A stretch of DNA of 64,000 bases, taken from Fodinicurvata halophila. Its GTDB lineage: Bacteria > Pseudomonadota > Alphaproteobacteria > Kiloniellales > DSM-21159. The stretch covers positions 186,001 through 250,000 of the forward strand of contig NZ_JBHSCW010000004.1 of NCBI RefSeq assembly GCF_042651425.1, in the 5' to 3' direction. The position numbers and the translations under genes are program-made. The notes under the pieces are model-generated. The model was not told where the DNA came from, did no database searches, and was given only the letters and a program-made list of their open reading frames with translations. This document shows positions 26,424-35,326 of this stretch, in pieces; position 1 is the first letter of the stretch; every line of letters starts with the position of its first letter.

Positions 26424-27452
26424 CTACGGACGCAGGAAGCCGACGATCTCCTGACACTCCCGGACGATGGGCTGGGCAATGGCGTTGGCACGTTCCGCCC
26501 CGTCCCGCAGGATCGAATCCACGTGGTCGGGATCGTCCTTCAGGCGTTTCATCTCTTCCCCCATCGGCCCGAGGCGGCTGACCGCCAGGTCCGTCAGATC
26601 CTTCTTGAACTGCGAGAACTGGGCGCCCTCGTACTGTGTGAGCACGGCGCGCAGGTCGCGATCCTCCAGCGTGGCAAAGATGCCCAGCAGGTTGTAGGCC
26701 TCCGGGCGCTGCTTGCGGGTTTCCTCGGGCAGCTCGCCTTCGGTATCGAGAACGTCGGGGCCGGGCATGGGCTCCGGGTCGGTGGTGGCCTTGCGGATCT
26801 TCTTCGCCACGGCATCCCGGTCATCGGTCATGTTGATGCGGCTCATGTCCGAGGTGTCGGACTTGCTCATCTTGCGCGTGCCGTCGCGCAGCGACATGAC
26901 GCGCCGTGCGCTGCCCAGGATCAGCGGGTCGATGACGGGGAAGAAGTCTACTTCGTAGTCGTAGTTGAACTTCTGCGCCACGTTGCGTGCCAGTTCCAGG
27001 TGCTGCTTCTGGTCCTCGCCCACCGGCACGTGGGTCGCCTTGTAGGCCAGGATGTCGGCGGCCATCAGATTGGGATAGACGTAGAGGCCGGAACTGGCGT
27101 TCTCGCGATGCTTGCCCGCCTTCTCCTTGAACTGGGTCATGCGGTTCAGCCAGCCGATCCGAGTGATGCAGTTGAAGATCCAGGCCAGCTCGGCATGGGC
27201 GGGCACTTGGCTCTGGTTGAAGATGATGCAGGCCTTGGGATCGATGCCCGCCGCCAGGTAGGCGGCCGTGATCTCGCGCGTGTGGGCGCGCAGTTCCGTG
27301 GGGTCCTGCCACAGCGTGATCGCGTGCATGTCCACCACGCAGAAGATGCTGTCGTAGTCGTGCTGCAGAGCAACGAAATGGCGGATTGCGCCCAGGTAGT
27401 TGCCGAGATGCAGGTTCCCGGTCGGCTGGACGCCGGAGAAGATACGCTTCAT
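26424..27452 (-). CDS. trpS: Tryptophan--tRNA ligase
   Basis: A 342-residue class I aminoacyl-tRNA synthetase. The HIGH-like motif is GVQPTGNLHLGNYLGA and the KMSKS motif lies in RDGTRKMSKSDTSDMSR. Other TrpRS landmarks are CVVDMHAIT and HVPVGEDQKQHLELARN. The ATG at 27452 (MKRIFSGVQPTGN) is the family start. It follows murJ by 78 bases. The 218 bases after its stop (26206-26423) up to the TSUP gene show nothing notable. Confidence 0.97.
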   Translation of the reverse strand: MKRIFSGVQPTGNLHLGNYLGAIRHFVALQHDYDSIFCVVDMHAITLWQDPTELRAHTREITAAYLAAGIDPKACIIFNQSQVPAHAELAWIFNCITRIGWLNRMTQFKEKAGKHRENASSGLYVYPNLMAADILAYKATHVPVGEDQKQHLELARNVAQKFNYDYEVDFFPVIDPLILGSARRVMSLRDGTRKMSKSDTSDMSRINMTDDRDAVAKKIRKATTDPEPMPGPDVLDTEGELPEETRKQRPEAYNLLGIFATLEDRDLRAVLTQYEGAQFSQFKKDLTDLAVSRLGPMGEEMKRLKDDPDHVDSILRDGAERANAIAQPIVRECQEIVGFLRP

Positions 27453-27530
27453 GCTGTTGCGACCATCATCACTTGAAGAGAAGACCGCGCGGTTTATCGC
27501 CTCTGACCGGCCCGGGGTCAAGCTGTCCGC

Positions 27531-29093
27531 TCAGGAAACCGCGTCAGGATTGCGCCGGCGCAGCAAGCGTTTCACCTCGCCCAGTGTGACCGCCCCGAGC
27601 AGCAGGGCCGCCAGGGCATAGACGGCCAGGCCGCTGCCCACCAGCAGGGCCAGGGCCGCCGCCTGGCCCAAGGGGCCCATCGCGAGCCACGCATTCACCT
27701 GCGGAGCCAGGACCAGCAGCAGGCCGCCCATCAGCGCACTGGCCAGCAGGCTGCGCAGGCTGCGGTCCAGCAGGCGCCGGTCGGGCTCAAGGAAACCGCG
27801 ACGCGACAGCACCACCACCAGCAGGACCACGTGCAGCCAGGACGAGATCGCCGTGGCCAGCGCGATGCCGACGAAGCCGATCCGCCAGAACAGCAGCAGC
27901 GACAGCGCCACGTTGGCCAGGATGGAGACCAGGGTCAGGTGGAAGGGCGTGCGTGTGTCCTCGCGGGCGAAGAAGGCCGGCTGGAACAGCTTGACCAGGA
28001 CATAGGACGGCAGGCCGATGGCGAATGCCGCCAGCGCCTGCCCGGTGGCACGGGCGGCTTCGTCATCGAAGGCGCCGCGCTGGAACAGGCCGGTCACGAG
28101 GCTTTCCGGCACCAGGGCCAGCGCGAAGGTGGCGGGCAGGGTCAGCAGCAGGGCGTACTCCAGGGCCCGGTTCATGCTGTCCCGGGCCGCCTCGCCGGCC
28201 CCGGCGCGCAGCTTGCGGGAGAGATCGGGCAACAGCACGACGCCGATGCCGATGCCGAGGATCCCCAGCGGCAGCTGATAGACGCGGTCGGCGTAGTAGA
28301 GATAGGAGACCGCGCCGGCCTGCAGCGTCGCGATCATGGTGCCGATCAGCAGGTTGATCTGCATCACGCCGGCCGAGAGCACGCCCGGGACCATGAGCGC
28401 CAGCAGGCGCCGCACCCCCGGCGTCAGGCGTGGCCGCGGCAGCCTGAGCGACATGCCGGCGCGGCGCGCACAGAGGGCCAGGAAGACCACCTGGGCCAGG
28501 CCGGCCAGGGTCACCGTCCAAGCCAGGACATGGCCCGGCGCAGTGGCGAAATGCGGCAGGGCCACCGTCAGCGCGGCGATGAAGAAGAGGTTGAGGATGA
28601 TCGGCGCCGCGGCGGCCGCGGCGAAGCGGTAGAGCGAATTGAGCACGCCGCCGAGCAGCGCCGTCACCACCATGGCCAGCAGATAGGGGAAGGCGATCCG
28701 GGTCAGCTCCACGGTCAGCGCGAACTTCTCGGAATTCTCCGTGAAGCCGGGCGCGATGAGCTGCATGATCCAGGGCATCAGCGCCAGGCAGAGCGCGGTG
28801 AAGAGCAGCAGCCCGGACAGCATGACCGAGAGGACGTCGCCGGCGAAGCGCCGTGCCGCCTCGCGGCCCTCCTGCTCCAGCCGGGCGGAGAAGAGCGGCA
28901 CGAAGGCGGCGTTGAAGGCCCCTTCCGCGAACAGCCGGCGGAAGAGGTTGGGAAAGCGGAAGGCGACGAAGAAGGCATCCGCCACCGGCCCGCTGCCCAG
29001 TCCGGCGGCGATCAGGATGTCGCGAATGAAGCCCAGGACCCGGCTGACCGCCGTCAGCCCCCCGACCGTGGCGAAGGAACGCAGGAGTGCCAT
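27531..29093 (-). CDS. murJ: Lipid II flippase MurJ
   Basis: A 520-residue polytopic membrane protein with about 14 helices, of normal MurJ/MviN length. The N-terminus TVGGLTAVSRVLGFIRDILI and the segment DAFFVAFRFPNLFRRLFAEG, then FNAAFVPLFS, are diagnostic, with the conserved arginines that line the cavity. It flips lipid II to the periplasmic face for peptidoglycan synthesis. It lies upstream of trpS on the same strand, an arrangement common in alphaproteobacteria. Confidence 0.97.
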   Translation of the reverse strand: MALLRSFATVGGLTAVSRVLGFIRDILIAAGLGSGPVADAFFVAFRFPNLFRRLFAEGAFNAAFVPLFSARLEQEGREAARRFAGDVLSVMLSGLLLFTALCLALMPWIMQLIAPGFTENSEKFALTVELTRIAFPYLLAMVVTALLGGVLNSLYRFAAAAAAPIILNLFFIAALTVALPHFATAPGHVLAWTVTLAGLAQVVFLALCARRAGMSLRLPRPRLTPGVRRLLALMVPGVLSAGVMQINLLIGTMIATLQAGAVSYLYYADRVYQLPLGILGIGIGVVLLPDLSRKLRAGAGEAARDSMNRALEYALLLTLPATFALALVPESLVTGLFQRGAFDDEAARATGQALAAFAIGLPSYVLVKLFQPAFFAREDTRTPFHLTLVSILANVALSLLLFWRIGFVGIALATAISSWLHVVLLVVVLSRRGFLEPDRRLLDRSLRSLLASALMGGLLLVLAPQVNAWLAMGPLGQAAALALLVGSGLAVYALAALLLGAVTLGEVKRLLRRRNPDAVS

Positions 29094-29500
29094 AAGGAAA
29101 AGTGTCTAGCCCATCCGCGTGACGCGAGAAAGGCCGGAGTTGGGCTGCCGCGTGGCAGTTTAGCCGATAAAGCTGCTCTCTTGTCTTTTGCCCTGTCATG
29201 GCCTCAAGCTTGTGACCGGCGAAGCTGCGCGAGAGGCAGTCCTTGTAGAGGTCTCGGGCCAATGACGGTGTTCTGCAATGGGCAGGGGTTGAACGGAGCT
29301 AGGTGTCGCGAATTGAGGCAACGCGGCTTTTCCTCTTCATTGCTGAATCCCCGACATAGTGCCGATGCAGTGCAAAGGGCCTTATCTGACAAGGCCTTCG
29401 CTCATACATTCAAAACTACGAGTGGATAGAACGGGTTTTCTGTCGCTTTGCCATCGGCAAGGGGCGACAGATTCGATCACAGAGTCACGGAGGCCATCAA
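29094..29500. other. Gene-free stretch between murJ and the cupin gene
   Basis: About 407 bases without a convincing gene. It contains a small inverted repeat, GGCCTT/AAGGCC (29378-29396), and must hold the divergent promoters of murJ and the cupin gene, though I found no strong hexamers. On the minus strand near 29150-29262 a short frame reads FAGHKLEAM, resembling the C-terminal end of VOC proteins, perhaps decayed gene debris. Confidence 0.4.
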
Positions 29501-29896
29501 TTGGATATTCAACGCAACGGGTCGAAGCCGTCAGCCACGGGGTCCGAGCAGTACTTCACCGGTGCTGTGCGCCTCGACAGTCCCTTCCAGGCGCCGGAAC
29601 CAGCGCGGGTCGGCGGGGCCATCGTGACCTTCGAGCCCGGCGCCCGCACGGCGTGGCACACCCATCCCCTGGGCCAGACCCTGATCGTCACGGCAGGCCT
29701 TGGCTGGGTCCGGCGTGAAGGCGGCCCCAAGGAAGAGATCCGGCCGGGCGACATCGTCTGGATCGAGCCGGACGAGAAGCACTGGCATGGCGCAACGGAC
29801 AAGACCGCCATGACCCACATTGCCATTGCCGAGCCGCAGAACGGCTCGGCCGTCGAATGGATGGAGCAAGTCTCGGACGAGGACTACCTCGGCTGA
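29501..29896 (+). CDS. Cupin-domain protein (mandelonitrile lyase-like)
   Basis: A 131-residue single-domain cupin starting at a TTG with ACGGAGG 7 bases upstream. Metal-binding motif 1 is AWHTHPLGQTLIVTAGLGWV, and motif 2 is PGDIVWIEPDEKHWHGA, which keeps the histidine. The N-terminal GSEQYFTGAVRLDSPF and overall pattern match the small cupins annotated as (R)-mandelonitrile lyases or carboxymuconolactone decarboxylase-associated cupins. The substrate is not known. It stands alone, convergent with the VOC gene. Confidence 0.85.
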   Translation: MDIQRNGSKPSATGSEQYFTGAVRLDSPFQAPEPARVGGAIVTFEPGARTAWHTHPLGQTLIVTAGLGWVRREGGPKEEIRPGDIVWIEPDEKHWHGATDKTAMTHIAIAEPQNGSAVEWMEQVSDEDYLG

Positions 29897-29961
29897 CTCA
29901 CGCGCCTGGACAGAGGAAAGGGGGCGATGAACGCGTCCCTGCCTTGTTCGGGGCTGTCCAG

Positions 29962-30375
29962 CTAGCCTGCGTCTTGCAGGTCCTCCTCCCAAACCATGGC
30001 CTCGATCTTGTGGCCGTCGGGGTCGCGCAGGAAGCAACCGTAGTAGGGCTCTCCATAGATCGGGCGGGGGCCGGGTTCGCCGTCGCCGGTGGCGCCTTCC
30101 TCCAGTGCCGTCTGCCAGAAGGCGTCGACCTGCTCCCGGGTGTCGGCGAGAAAGGCGACATGGCTGCCGTTGGCGAGGCCGGCGGATTGGCCGTCGATGG
30201 GAGTCTGGATCCAGAATTCGGGAAAGGCGCGGCCATAGGCCACGGCGCCTGAATGCTCCATGACGCGGCCGATGCCCAGGGCCCCCAGGACGGCGTCATA
30301 GAAGGCCGTTGCGCGGGCAAAATCATTGGTGCCAAGGGACACATGAGACAGGATGCTGGATGGTTCCTCGGACAT
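29962..30375 (-). CDS. VOC superfamily protein (glyoxalase/bleomycin-resistance-like)
   Basis: A 137-residue protein with the paired beta-alpha-beta-beta-beta units of the VOC fold: ILSHVSLGTNDFARATAFYD at the N-terminus and YYGCFLRDPDGHKIEAMVWE at the C-terminus, where His and Glu of the metal site are visible. The ATG at 30375 has AGGAGG 5 bases upstream. Members include dioxygenases, glyoxalases and antibiotic-binding proteins, and this one cannot be assigned further. A short palindrome lies 23 bases upstream. Confidence 0.87.
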   Translation of the reverse strand: MSEEPSSILSHVSLGTNDFARATAFYDAVLGALGIGRVMEHSGAVAYGRAFPEFWIQTPIDGQSAGLANGSHVAFLADTREQVDAFWQTALEEGATGDGEPGPRPIYGEPYYGCFLRDPDGHKIEAMVWEEDLQDAG

Positions 30376-30397
30376 GAGGCCCTCCTGAAAGTTCATG

Positions 30398-30410
30398 GTA
30401 TGTTCCATAC
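30398..30410 (-). promoter_or_regulatory. Short palindrome upstream of the VOC gene
   Basis: GTATGTTCCATAC is a 13-base perfect dyad (GTATG, 3-base centre, CATAC) directly before the VOC gene. It looks like a repressor or activator site, such as those of small dimeric regulators, but no regulator gene is adjacent. It could equally affect the divergent DUF3179 gene 216 bases away. Confidence 0.35.
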
Positions 30411-30625
30411 TGTTTCAGGCTGTGGAATAATGCAAGTTACAATAAAAGGTAATTTCCCGGCCCTGTCAGGCGTGCTCTCGCGCTAACGCAAATGTGAAAG
30501 GATGTGACAGGCGCGGTGATGGAGAGCGTACGGGCTGCTGTGCCATGATCCACGGGCATGAGCAGTTCGCTGGCTCGGCCTTGTGAGGGTGGTTGTCCCC
30601 GAAGGTCCGGCGCATGGAGGATACG

Positions 30626-31687
30626 ATGCTCTCTATCACGCGACGTGATTTTCTCAAGAGTACGGCTGCCGCAGGCGTCTGCTTCGGCGCGCCCGGCGCT
30701 GCGATCTCGGCTTCCGATCAAGCTGCGCTTCCCTTTCCGACGGTGGGAGACAGGGCCAGGCTGGTGCCGGCGCCGCTTGACGCCTATCGCGAGGCCAAGC
30801 TCTCCGGCGGTCCCGGGAAAGATGGCATTCCTTCAATTGACGCGCCGGAATTCTGGACGGTTCAGGAGGCGGACGACTATCTGGAGGACGCTGACAAGGT
30901 GATCGGGCTGGTCGAGGGGGATCGCGCACGCGCTTATCCCCAGCGTATCCTCGTCTGGCATGAAATCGCCAACGATGCGTTCGGCTCGGTGCCTCTGGCG
31001 GTGACCTACTGCCCGCTGACCGGCACCTCGCTGGCCTTCGAGCGCGGGGAGACGACCTTCGGCGTCAGCGGTCGCCTGGTGAACAGCAATCTCATCATGT
31101 ACGACCGCCAGAGCGATACCTGGTTTCCCCAGATCCTCGGCGTGGCCACCGAGGGACCGCACGAGGGAGCGACCCTTGTGGAGCGGCCCCTTGTCTGGAC
31201 GACCTGGGGCCGCTGGCGCAAACGTCATCCCGACACGAAGGTGTTGTCGACCCGGACGGGGTTCGCACGTAATTACACACGCGATCCCTATGGCAGCTAC
31301 ACTCCACTGGAGGGCTATTACAGGCCAGAGGCCTCGACCATCTTCCCGCTCATGCAGGAGGACGAGCGCTTTCCGCCCAAGGCCGTCGTCCTTGGCGCCC
31401 GCACGGCACGCGAAGCGGTTGCCTTCCCCAAGGACAGGCTGCGCGAAGCCGGCCAACTGGTCCTTGAAGGACGTGAGGCGACCTTCGTCGCCGTCCATGA
31501 CGAGGGGCTCGATACGGGATACATATTCGAAGTCCCGCGCGCGCCGAAGGAGTCGGCCGTGGTGGAGGGCACCGGACCCGACAACGTCCGCTGGCCCGAG
31601 GACCTGGATGCGCGCGCCCTAAACGCCTTCGAAGCGATGTGGTTTGCGTGGGCGGCATTCTATCCGAACACCCATGTCCATGAGTGA
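30626..31687 (+). CDS. DUF3179 domain protein with Tat signal
   Basis: A 353-residue exported protein. The ATG at 30626 has GGAGG 5 bases upstream. The N-terminus LSITRRDFLKSTAAAG is a classic twin-arginine signal, so the protein is folded before export. The DUF3179 body contains AYPQRILVWHEIANDAF, VTYCPLTGTSLAFER, SGRLVNSNLIMYDRQSDTWFPQ and YGSYTPLEGYY, with the single Cys in the TYCPLTGT motif conserved in the family. Function is unknown. The end overlaps a membrane-protein gene by 8 to 14 bases. Confidence 0.85.
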   Translation: MLSITRRDFLKSTAAAGVCFGAPGAAISASDQAALPFPTVGDRARLVPAPLDAYREAKLSGGPGKDGIPSIDAPEFWTVQEADDYLEDADKVIGLVEGDRARAYPQRILVWHEIANDAFGSVPLAVTYCPLTGTSLAFERGETTFGVSGRLVNSNLIMYDRQSDTWFPQILGVATEGPHEGATLVERPLVWTTWGRWRKRHPDTKVLSTRTGFARNYTRDPYGSYTPLEGYYRPEASTIFPLMQEDERFPPKAVVLGARTAREAVAFPKDRLREAGQLVLEGREATFVAVHDEGLDTGYIFEVPRAPKESAVVEGTGPDNVRWPEDLDARALNAFEAMWFAWAAFYPNTHVHE

Positions 31688-32240
31688 GGTGTCACGCCAG
31701 CTTATGGAGGATTCGCGGGCCCGGCTGATCCTGGGTGCAACGACGTTGGTCTATCTGCTGCTCTACCTGGTGGCGCTTGGAGACCTGGCGTTCGACGGTA
31801 CGCTGCGGGCCTTGGACGGCTGGCTCGTTCCAAGGGCAGACGAGCTCTGGACGCAGGCACGAGTTCCCTTTCAATTCGAGGCCATCGGCGTGGTCGAGCT
31901 GCCATTTGCCATCTGGCTGGTTTCGCCCCTGAACCTGCTCATCGGTCTTGCGCTGGGGGCCCTGGCCGGCCTCCAGCTGGCCCTGACGCGCATTGCCCTG
32001 CTCTGCACGCGCAGCTGCGGGATCCGGCCGCCGGTGGGACTGCTGGCCGCACTGCCGGCCTTGCTGGCCGGGCACGCTTGCTGCGTTCCGGCACTGTTCA
32101 TGCTGCTGGGCCTGCAGGTGACGGCCACGATGATCACCCTTGTCAGCATCATGATCCCCCTTGCCTTCCTCCTCCTGGCGATCGGCGTCGGGGTCACATG
32201 GCGCTACGCTCATCGCCGCTGCCGCGAGGCCTATGCATGA
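31680..32240 (+). CDS. Unrecognised polytopic membrane protein with a Cys-Cys pair
   Basis: A 186-residue protein from the ATG at 31680 (an ATG at 31674 is equally possible), overlapping the end of the DUF3179 gene, so likely co-translated with it. Four hydrophobic segments are visible: ILGATTLVYLLLYLVALGDL, LPFAIWLVSPLNLLIGLAL with LGALAGLQLALTRIALL, VGLLAALPALLAGHACCVPA and ITLVSIMIPLAFLLLAIGVG. The GHACCVPALFMLLG segment puts two cysteines in or near a membrane helix, which hints at metal binding or redox chemistry. I do not recognise the family. Confidence 0.7.
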   Translation: MSEVSRQLMEDSRARLILGATTLVYLLLYLVALGDLAFDGTLRALDGWLVPRADELWTQARVPFQFEAIGVVELPFAIWLVSPLNLLIGLALGALAGLQLALTRIALLCTRSCGIRPPVGLLAALPALLAGHACCVPALFMLLGLQVTATMITLVSIMIPLAFLLLAIGVGVTWRYAHRRCREAYA

Positions 32241-32276
32241 GAGAGGCTTCGCGCCCTCCGGAGCGCAGGTCCATGC

Positions 32277-33065
32277 CTACTCGCCCACCTGCAGCAGCAG
32301 GCCGCGGCGCCGGGCGACGTGGAAGGCGTAGAGGAAGAGGAACATGCCCAGCGCCAGGTAGACGGCGTTGAGGACGAGGGCGTGGATCAGCAGGTCGGTG
32401 CGGAAGGTGTCGTCCAGCAGGATGGCGCGCATGCCCTCGAACACCGGTGCCGTGGGCAGGGACCAGGCAAGGACCTGCAGGGCCGGCGGCAGCACGTCCA
32501 CGGGATAGTAGATGGCGCTGATGGGGGCGATCAGGAAGATCGCCAGCCAGGCAACGGATTCGGCACCCTGGCCGACGCGCAGGATGAGGGCGGAAACCAT
32601 CATGCCGATGGACCAGCCCATGACCAGCAGGCAGGAGAAGAAGGCAAGCAGCGGCAGGCCGAGCGCGAAGACAGAGACCTCGTAGAAGACGATGGCCAGC
32701 AGGGCGGCCGGCACCACGCCGATCAGCGTGCGGATCAGGCTCATGAAGGTCAGTGCGGCCATGAACTCGATGGGCCTCAGGGGGCTGACCACGATGTTGG
32801 CCAGGTTGCGCGACCAGACCTCTTCCAGGAAGGACAGGCTGAAGCCCAGCTGGCCGCGAAACAGCACGTCCCAGAGCAGGACGGCCGAGACCAGCAGGCC
32901 GCTGGCCTGGGCGATCACCGAGGAGAGCTGCAGCAGGTACATGGTGATGAAGCCCCAGATCACCATCTGCACCGTCGGCCAGTACATCAGCTCGAAGATG
33001 CGCGGCCAGGAACTGGCCAGCAGGTAGAGATGGCGCAGGCACATGGCGTAGAGGCGCCCCGTCAT
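32277..33065 (-). CDS. ABC-2 type transporter permease
   Basis: A 262-residue membrane protein with six predicted helices, typical of ABC-2 permeases of the multidrug/polysaccharide export class. Useful blocks are YWPTVQMVIWGFITMYLL, EEVWSRNLANIVVSPLRPIE, the coupling segment that contacts the ATPase, and APISAIYYPVDVLPPALQVL. It overlaps the ATPase gene by 4 bases, so the two form one exporter. The substrate is unknown. Confidence 0.9.
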   Translation of the reverse strand: MTGRLYAMCLRHLYLLASSWPRIFELMYWPTVQMVIWGFITMYLLQLSSVIAQASGLLVSAVLLWDVLFRGQLGFSLSFLEEVWSRNLANIVVSPLRPIEFMAALTFMSLIRTLIGVVPAALLAIVFYEVSVFALGLPLLAFFSCLLVMGWSIGMMVSALILRVGQGAESVAWLAIFLIAPISAIYYPVDVLPPALQVLAWSLPTAPVFEGMRAILLDDTFRTDLLIHALVLNAVYLALGMFLFLYAFHVARRRGLLLQVGE

Positions 33066-33832
33066 GATGCGGCCTCACCATAGGCCCTGTCCGGTTGGCG
33101 CTGGTTGCGCGCGATGTCCAGGAAGACCTGTTCCAGGTTGCCACGGCCGTGGCGGTCGAGCAGCTCACGTGGCGTGCCGGTCTCGACGATCTCGCCGGCC
33201 CGCATGATGCGCACCTGGTGGGCCAGACGTTCCACCTCGCTCATGTTGTGCGAGGCCAGCAGGATGGCGGTGCCGCTGCGCCGCTGGTAGTCCTGCAGGT
33301 AGCCGCGCAGCCAGTCGGCGGTGTCGGGATCCAGCGAGGCCGTCGGCTCGTCCAGCAGCAGGATTTCCGGTGCGTTGATCAGCGCCTTGGCCAGCGACAC
33401 CCGGGTCTTCTGGCCCGAGGAGAGCTTGCCCGTGGGCTTGCGCCAGAGCGGGCCGAGATCGAGGTCGTGGGCCAGTTCCTCCAGCCTGGCCTTGGGGTCG
33501 GGGCAGCCGTAGAGCCGGGCGAAGAACATCAGGTTCTGGCGCACGCTCAGGCGGCGCGGCAGGTCCACATAGGGACTGGAGAAGTTCATGCGCTGCAGCA
33601 GGCGGTAGCGATGGCGCAGCATGTCGCCGCCCAGCACCGTGATCGAGCCCGAGGTGGGCAGCAGCAGGCCCAGCAGCATGGAGATGGTCGTGGTCTTGCC
33701 GGCGCCGTTGGCGCCCAGCAGCGCCAGGGTCTCGCCGCGATGCAGGGAAAAATTGACATCCTTTACCGCGGGAGTCCCGTTGAAGCTCTTGCTCAGGGCC
33801 TGGACGCGGATGGCCTCGACGGATTCGGACAA
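33062..33832 (-). CDS. ABC transporter ATP-binding protein (CcmA/NatA type)
   Basis: A 256-residue ATPase. Walker A is LLGANGAGKTTTISMLLGLL, the signature is KLSSGQKTRVSLAKAL, and Walker B is ILLLDEPTASLDPDTADWL, with the switch His in LLASHNMSEVERLAHQ. The start is TTG at 33832 with GGAG 8 bases upstream. The C-terminal segment (GRGNLEQVFLDIARNQRQ) is typical of drug-export ABC-2 ATPases. It is the first gene of the two-gene exporter. Confidence 0.93.
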   Translation of the reverse strand: MSESVEAIRVQALSKSFNGTPAVKDVNFSLHRGETLALLGANGAGKTTTISMLLGLLLPTSGSITVLGGDMLRHRYRLLQRMNFSSPYVDLPRRLSVRQNLMFFARLYGCPDPKARLEELAHDLDLGPLWRKPTGKLSSGQKTRVSLAKALINAPEILLLDEPTASLDPDTADWLRGYLQDYQRRSGTAILLASHNMSEVERLAHQVRIMRAGEIVETGTPRELLDRHGRGNLEQVFLDIARNQRQPDRAYGEAAS

Positions 33833-33895
33833 GGAGGTTGCTCCGGCAAAAAGGGGGTCGCACCCCCGGACAGGATCAAATCTCGCGTCATCGAT

Positions 33896-34588
33896 TTAGT
33901 GCGGCATCGGCATGACGCCAAAGAACAGAGGATGCAGATAGAGAAACACGACGTAGAAAACGAGGCCGAGCACGGGGCGCCAGATGCCAAGCCCGCGCCA
34001 GTCCATGCGGGTGCGCCCCGTGGCAATGGCGACGAAGGGCACGGCGGAGGTGGTGAGCTTGATAGGGCCCCAGGTGCCGCCCAGCTTCTCCTCGCGTCGA
34101 TGGTCGATATGATACATGCCGCCAAGAGCGAGCACCAGGAAGCCACCCATCAGCAGCAGGCTGGCACTGTCTCCGTTGACGAGCATGTGGCTGGCCGCCC
34201 AGAGCACGACGCCCCACAGGAAGGGATGGCGGGTGATGCGCAGGATGCCCGGCGCCGGGTCCTGGGCGCGGGCGGCGTCTTCCTGGCCAAGGGCGGTGGC
34301 GGCGCGCGTGCTCATGCCGGCCACCACGAGGATGAAGGCAAAGGGCATGACGATCACCGGAATCCACGAGAGGGCCGGCACGGCGGGCCAGAGCGGGATT
34401 TTCGGGGCGGCGCCGTAGGCCTGCAACGCCCAGGCGAAGGTCACCAGGGCAACCAGGGAATAGAGCAGGCGAAACCCGCGCTCGCCCAGACGGTCCGTCA
34501 GGCGGCTTCGCATGGCGGCGCTGGACAGCAGGAAGTGGCTGCCCACGAAGAGCACGACGGCGGCGAAGAGTTCGTTCAAATCGACCAT
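33896..34588 (-). CDS. NnrU family membrane protein
   Basis: A 230-residue membrane protein with about six helices. The N-terminus NELFAAVVLFVGSHFLLSS and the motif GILRITRHPFLWGVVLWAASHMLVNGD match NnrU, first described near nitrite and nitric oxide reductase genes and related to isoprenylcysteine methyltransferase-like membrane proteins. No denitrification genes lie in this window, so a role in nitrogen oxide metabolism is not supported by context. It is divergent from the DUF2244 gene. Confidence 0.82.
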   Translation of the reverse strand: MVDLNELFAAVVLFVGSHFLLSSAAMRSRLTDRLGERGFRLLYSLVALVTFAWALQAYGAAPKIPLWPAVPALSWIPVIVMPFAFILVVAGMSTRAATALGQEDAARAQDPAPGILRITRHPFLWGVVLWAASHMLVNGDSASLLLMGGFLVLALGGMYHIDHRREEKLGGTWGPIKLTTSAVPFVAIATGRTRMDWRGLGIWRPVLGLVFYVVFLYLHPLFFGVMPMPH

Positions 34589-34727
34589 GGCGCGCAGTCT
34601 AGGGCGGCCCCCGCATCAGGTCCAGCGACCTCTGTCGCGCGGGTTGGAAACCGGGAAAACGGCCGATGTGGCAGAGCTTTGCCGCACCAGCTTTACGCGA
34701 CGGCGAAAACACGCATATCATGTCTGC

Positions 34728-35288
34728 ATGGCTGACCATCCACAGAGCAACTTGACTGACCAGCATGCCGCCGGCGACCGGCGTACGGAGGCCGTGGCGG
34801 AGGACATCCTCTTCGATGCCGTGCTGATGCCGCATCGCAGCCTCTCGCCACGCGGATTCCTGATCCTGATGACCCTGATCGCCAGTTTCGGCTTCTTTGC
34901 CGGCGTGGGCTTTTTCCTGGCCGGCGCTTGGCCCGTCGTCGGCTTCATGGGACTGGAGTATCTGCTGGTCTACATCGCCTTCCGGGTGAATTACCGGCGC
35001 GGGCGCATGTTCGAGCAGTTGGTGCTGACGCGCGACGACCTTGTGGTGCGCCGGGTCAACCATTGGGGCGAGGAAACACGCTGGCGCCTGCAGCCCTATT
35101 GGCTGCGTGTCGACATGCGCGACCCGCCCGAGCATGACAGCCAGCTGACCCTGCGAACCCACGGCAAGAGCCTGGTGATCGGCAGCTTTCTCACGCCCGA
35201 CGAGCGCCTGAGCCTGGCCCAGGCCCTTCAGTCCGCCCTGGATCGCGTGCGCAGCGGTGCGGCGGTGTCGCGGGGTGCGGCGGGGTAG
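34728..35288 (+). CDS. DUF2244 membrane protein
   Basis: A 186-residue protein with two hydrophobic helices (GFLILMTLIASFGFFAGVGF and AWPVVGFMGLEYLLVYIAF) followed by a soluble C-terminal domain containing RMFEQLVLTRDDLVVRRVN and TRWRLQPYWLRVDM. This is the DUF2244 arrangement seen beside cytochrome oxidase or fatty acid genes in alphaproteobacteria; function is unknown. The ATG at 34728 is used because the upstream frame is not conserved-looking. The last ~10 residues are Ala/Gly-rich. Confidence 0.82.
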   Translation: MADHPQSNLTDQHAAGDRRTEAVAEDILFDAVLMPHRSLSPRGFLILMTLIASFGFFAGVGFFLAGAWPVVGFMGLEYLLVYIAFRVNYRRGRMFEQLVLTRDDLVVRRVNHWGEETRWRLQPYWLRVDMRDPPEHDSQLTLRTHGKSLVIGSFLTPDERLSLAQALQSALDRVRSGAAVSRGAAG

Positions 35289-35326
35289 GTATCAGGGATG
35301 AGGCCAGGCCCGATTGCCTGTGCCGA

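Noticed and set aside
29150..29262. Remnant of a VOC gene on the minus strand
   Set aside because: FAGHKLEAM resembles a VOC C-terminus, but the similarity is only about ten residues and the frame has no other matching part.
28063..29262. 399-codon minus-strand frame overlapping murJ
   Set aside because: It is out of frame with the clear MurJ protein and has the Arg/Ala/Gly-rich composition of a shadow frame in GC-rich DNA.
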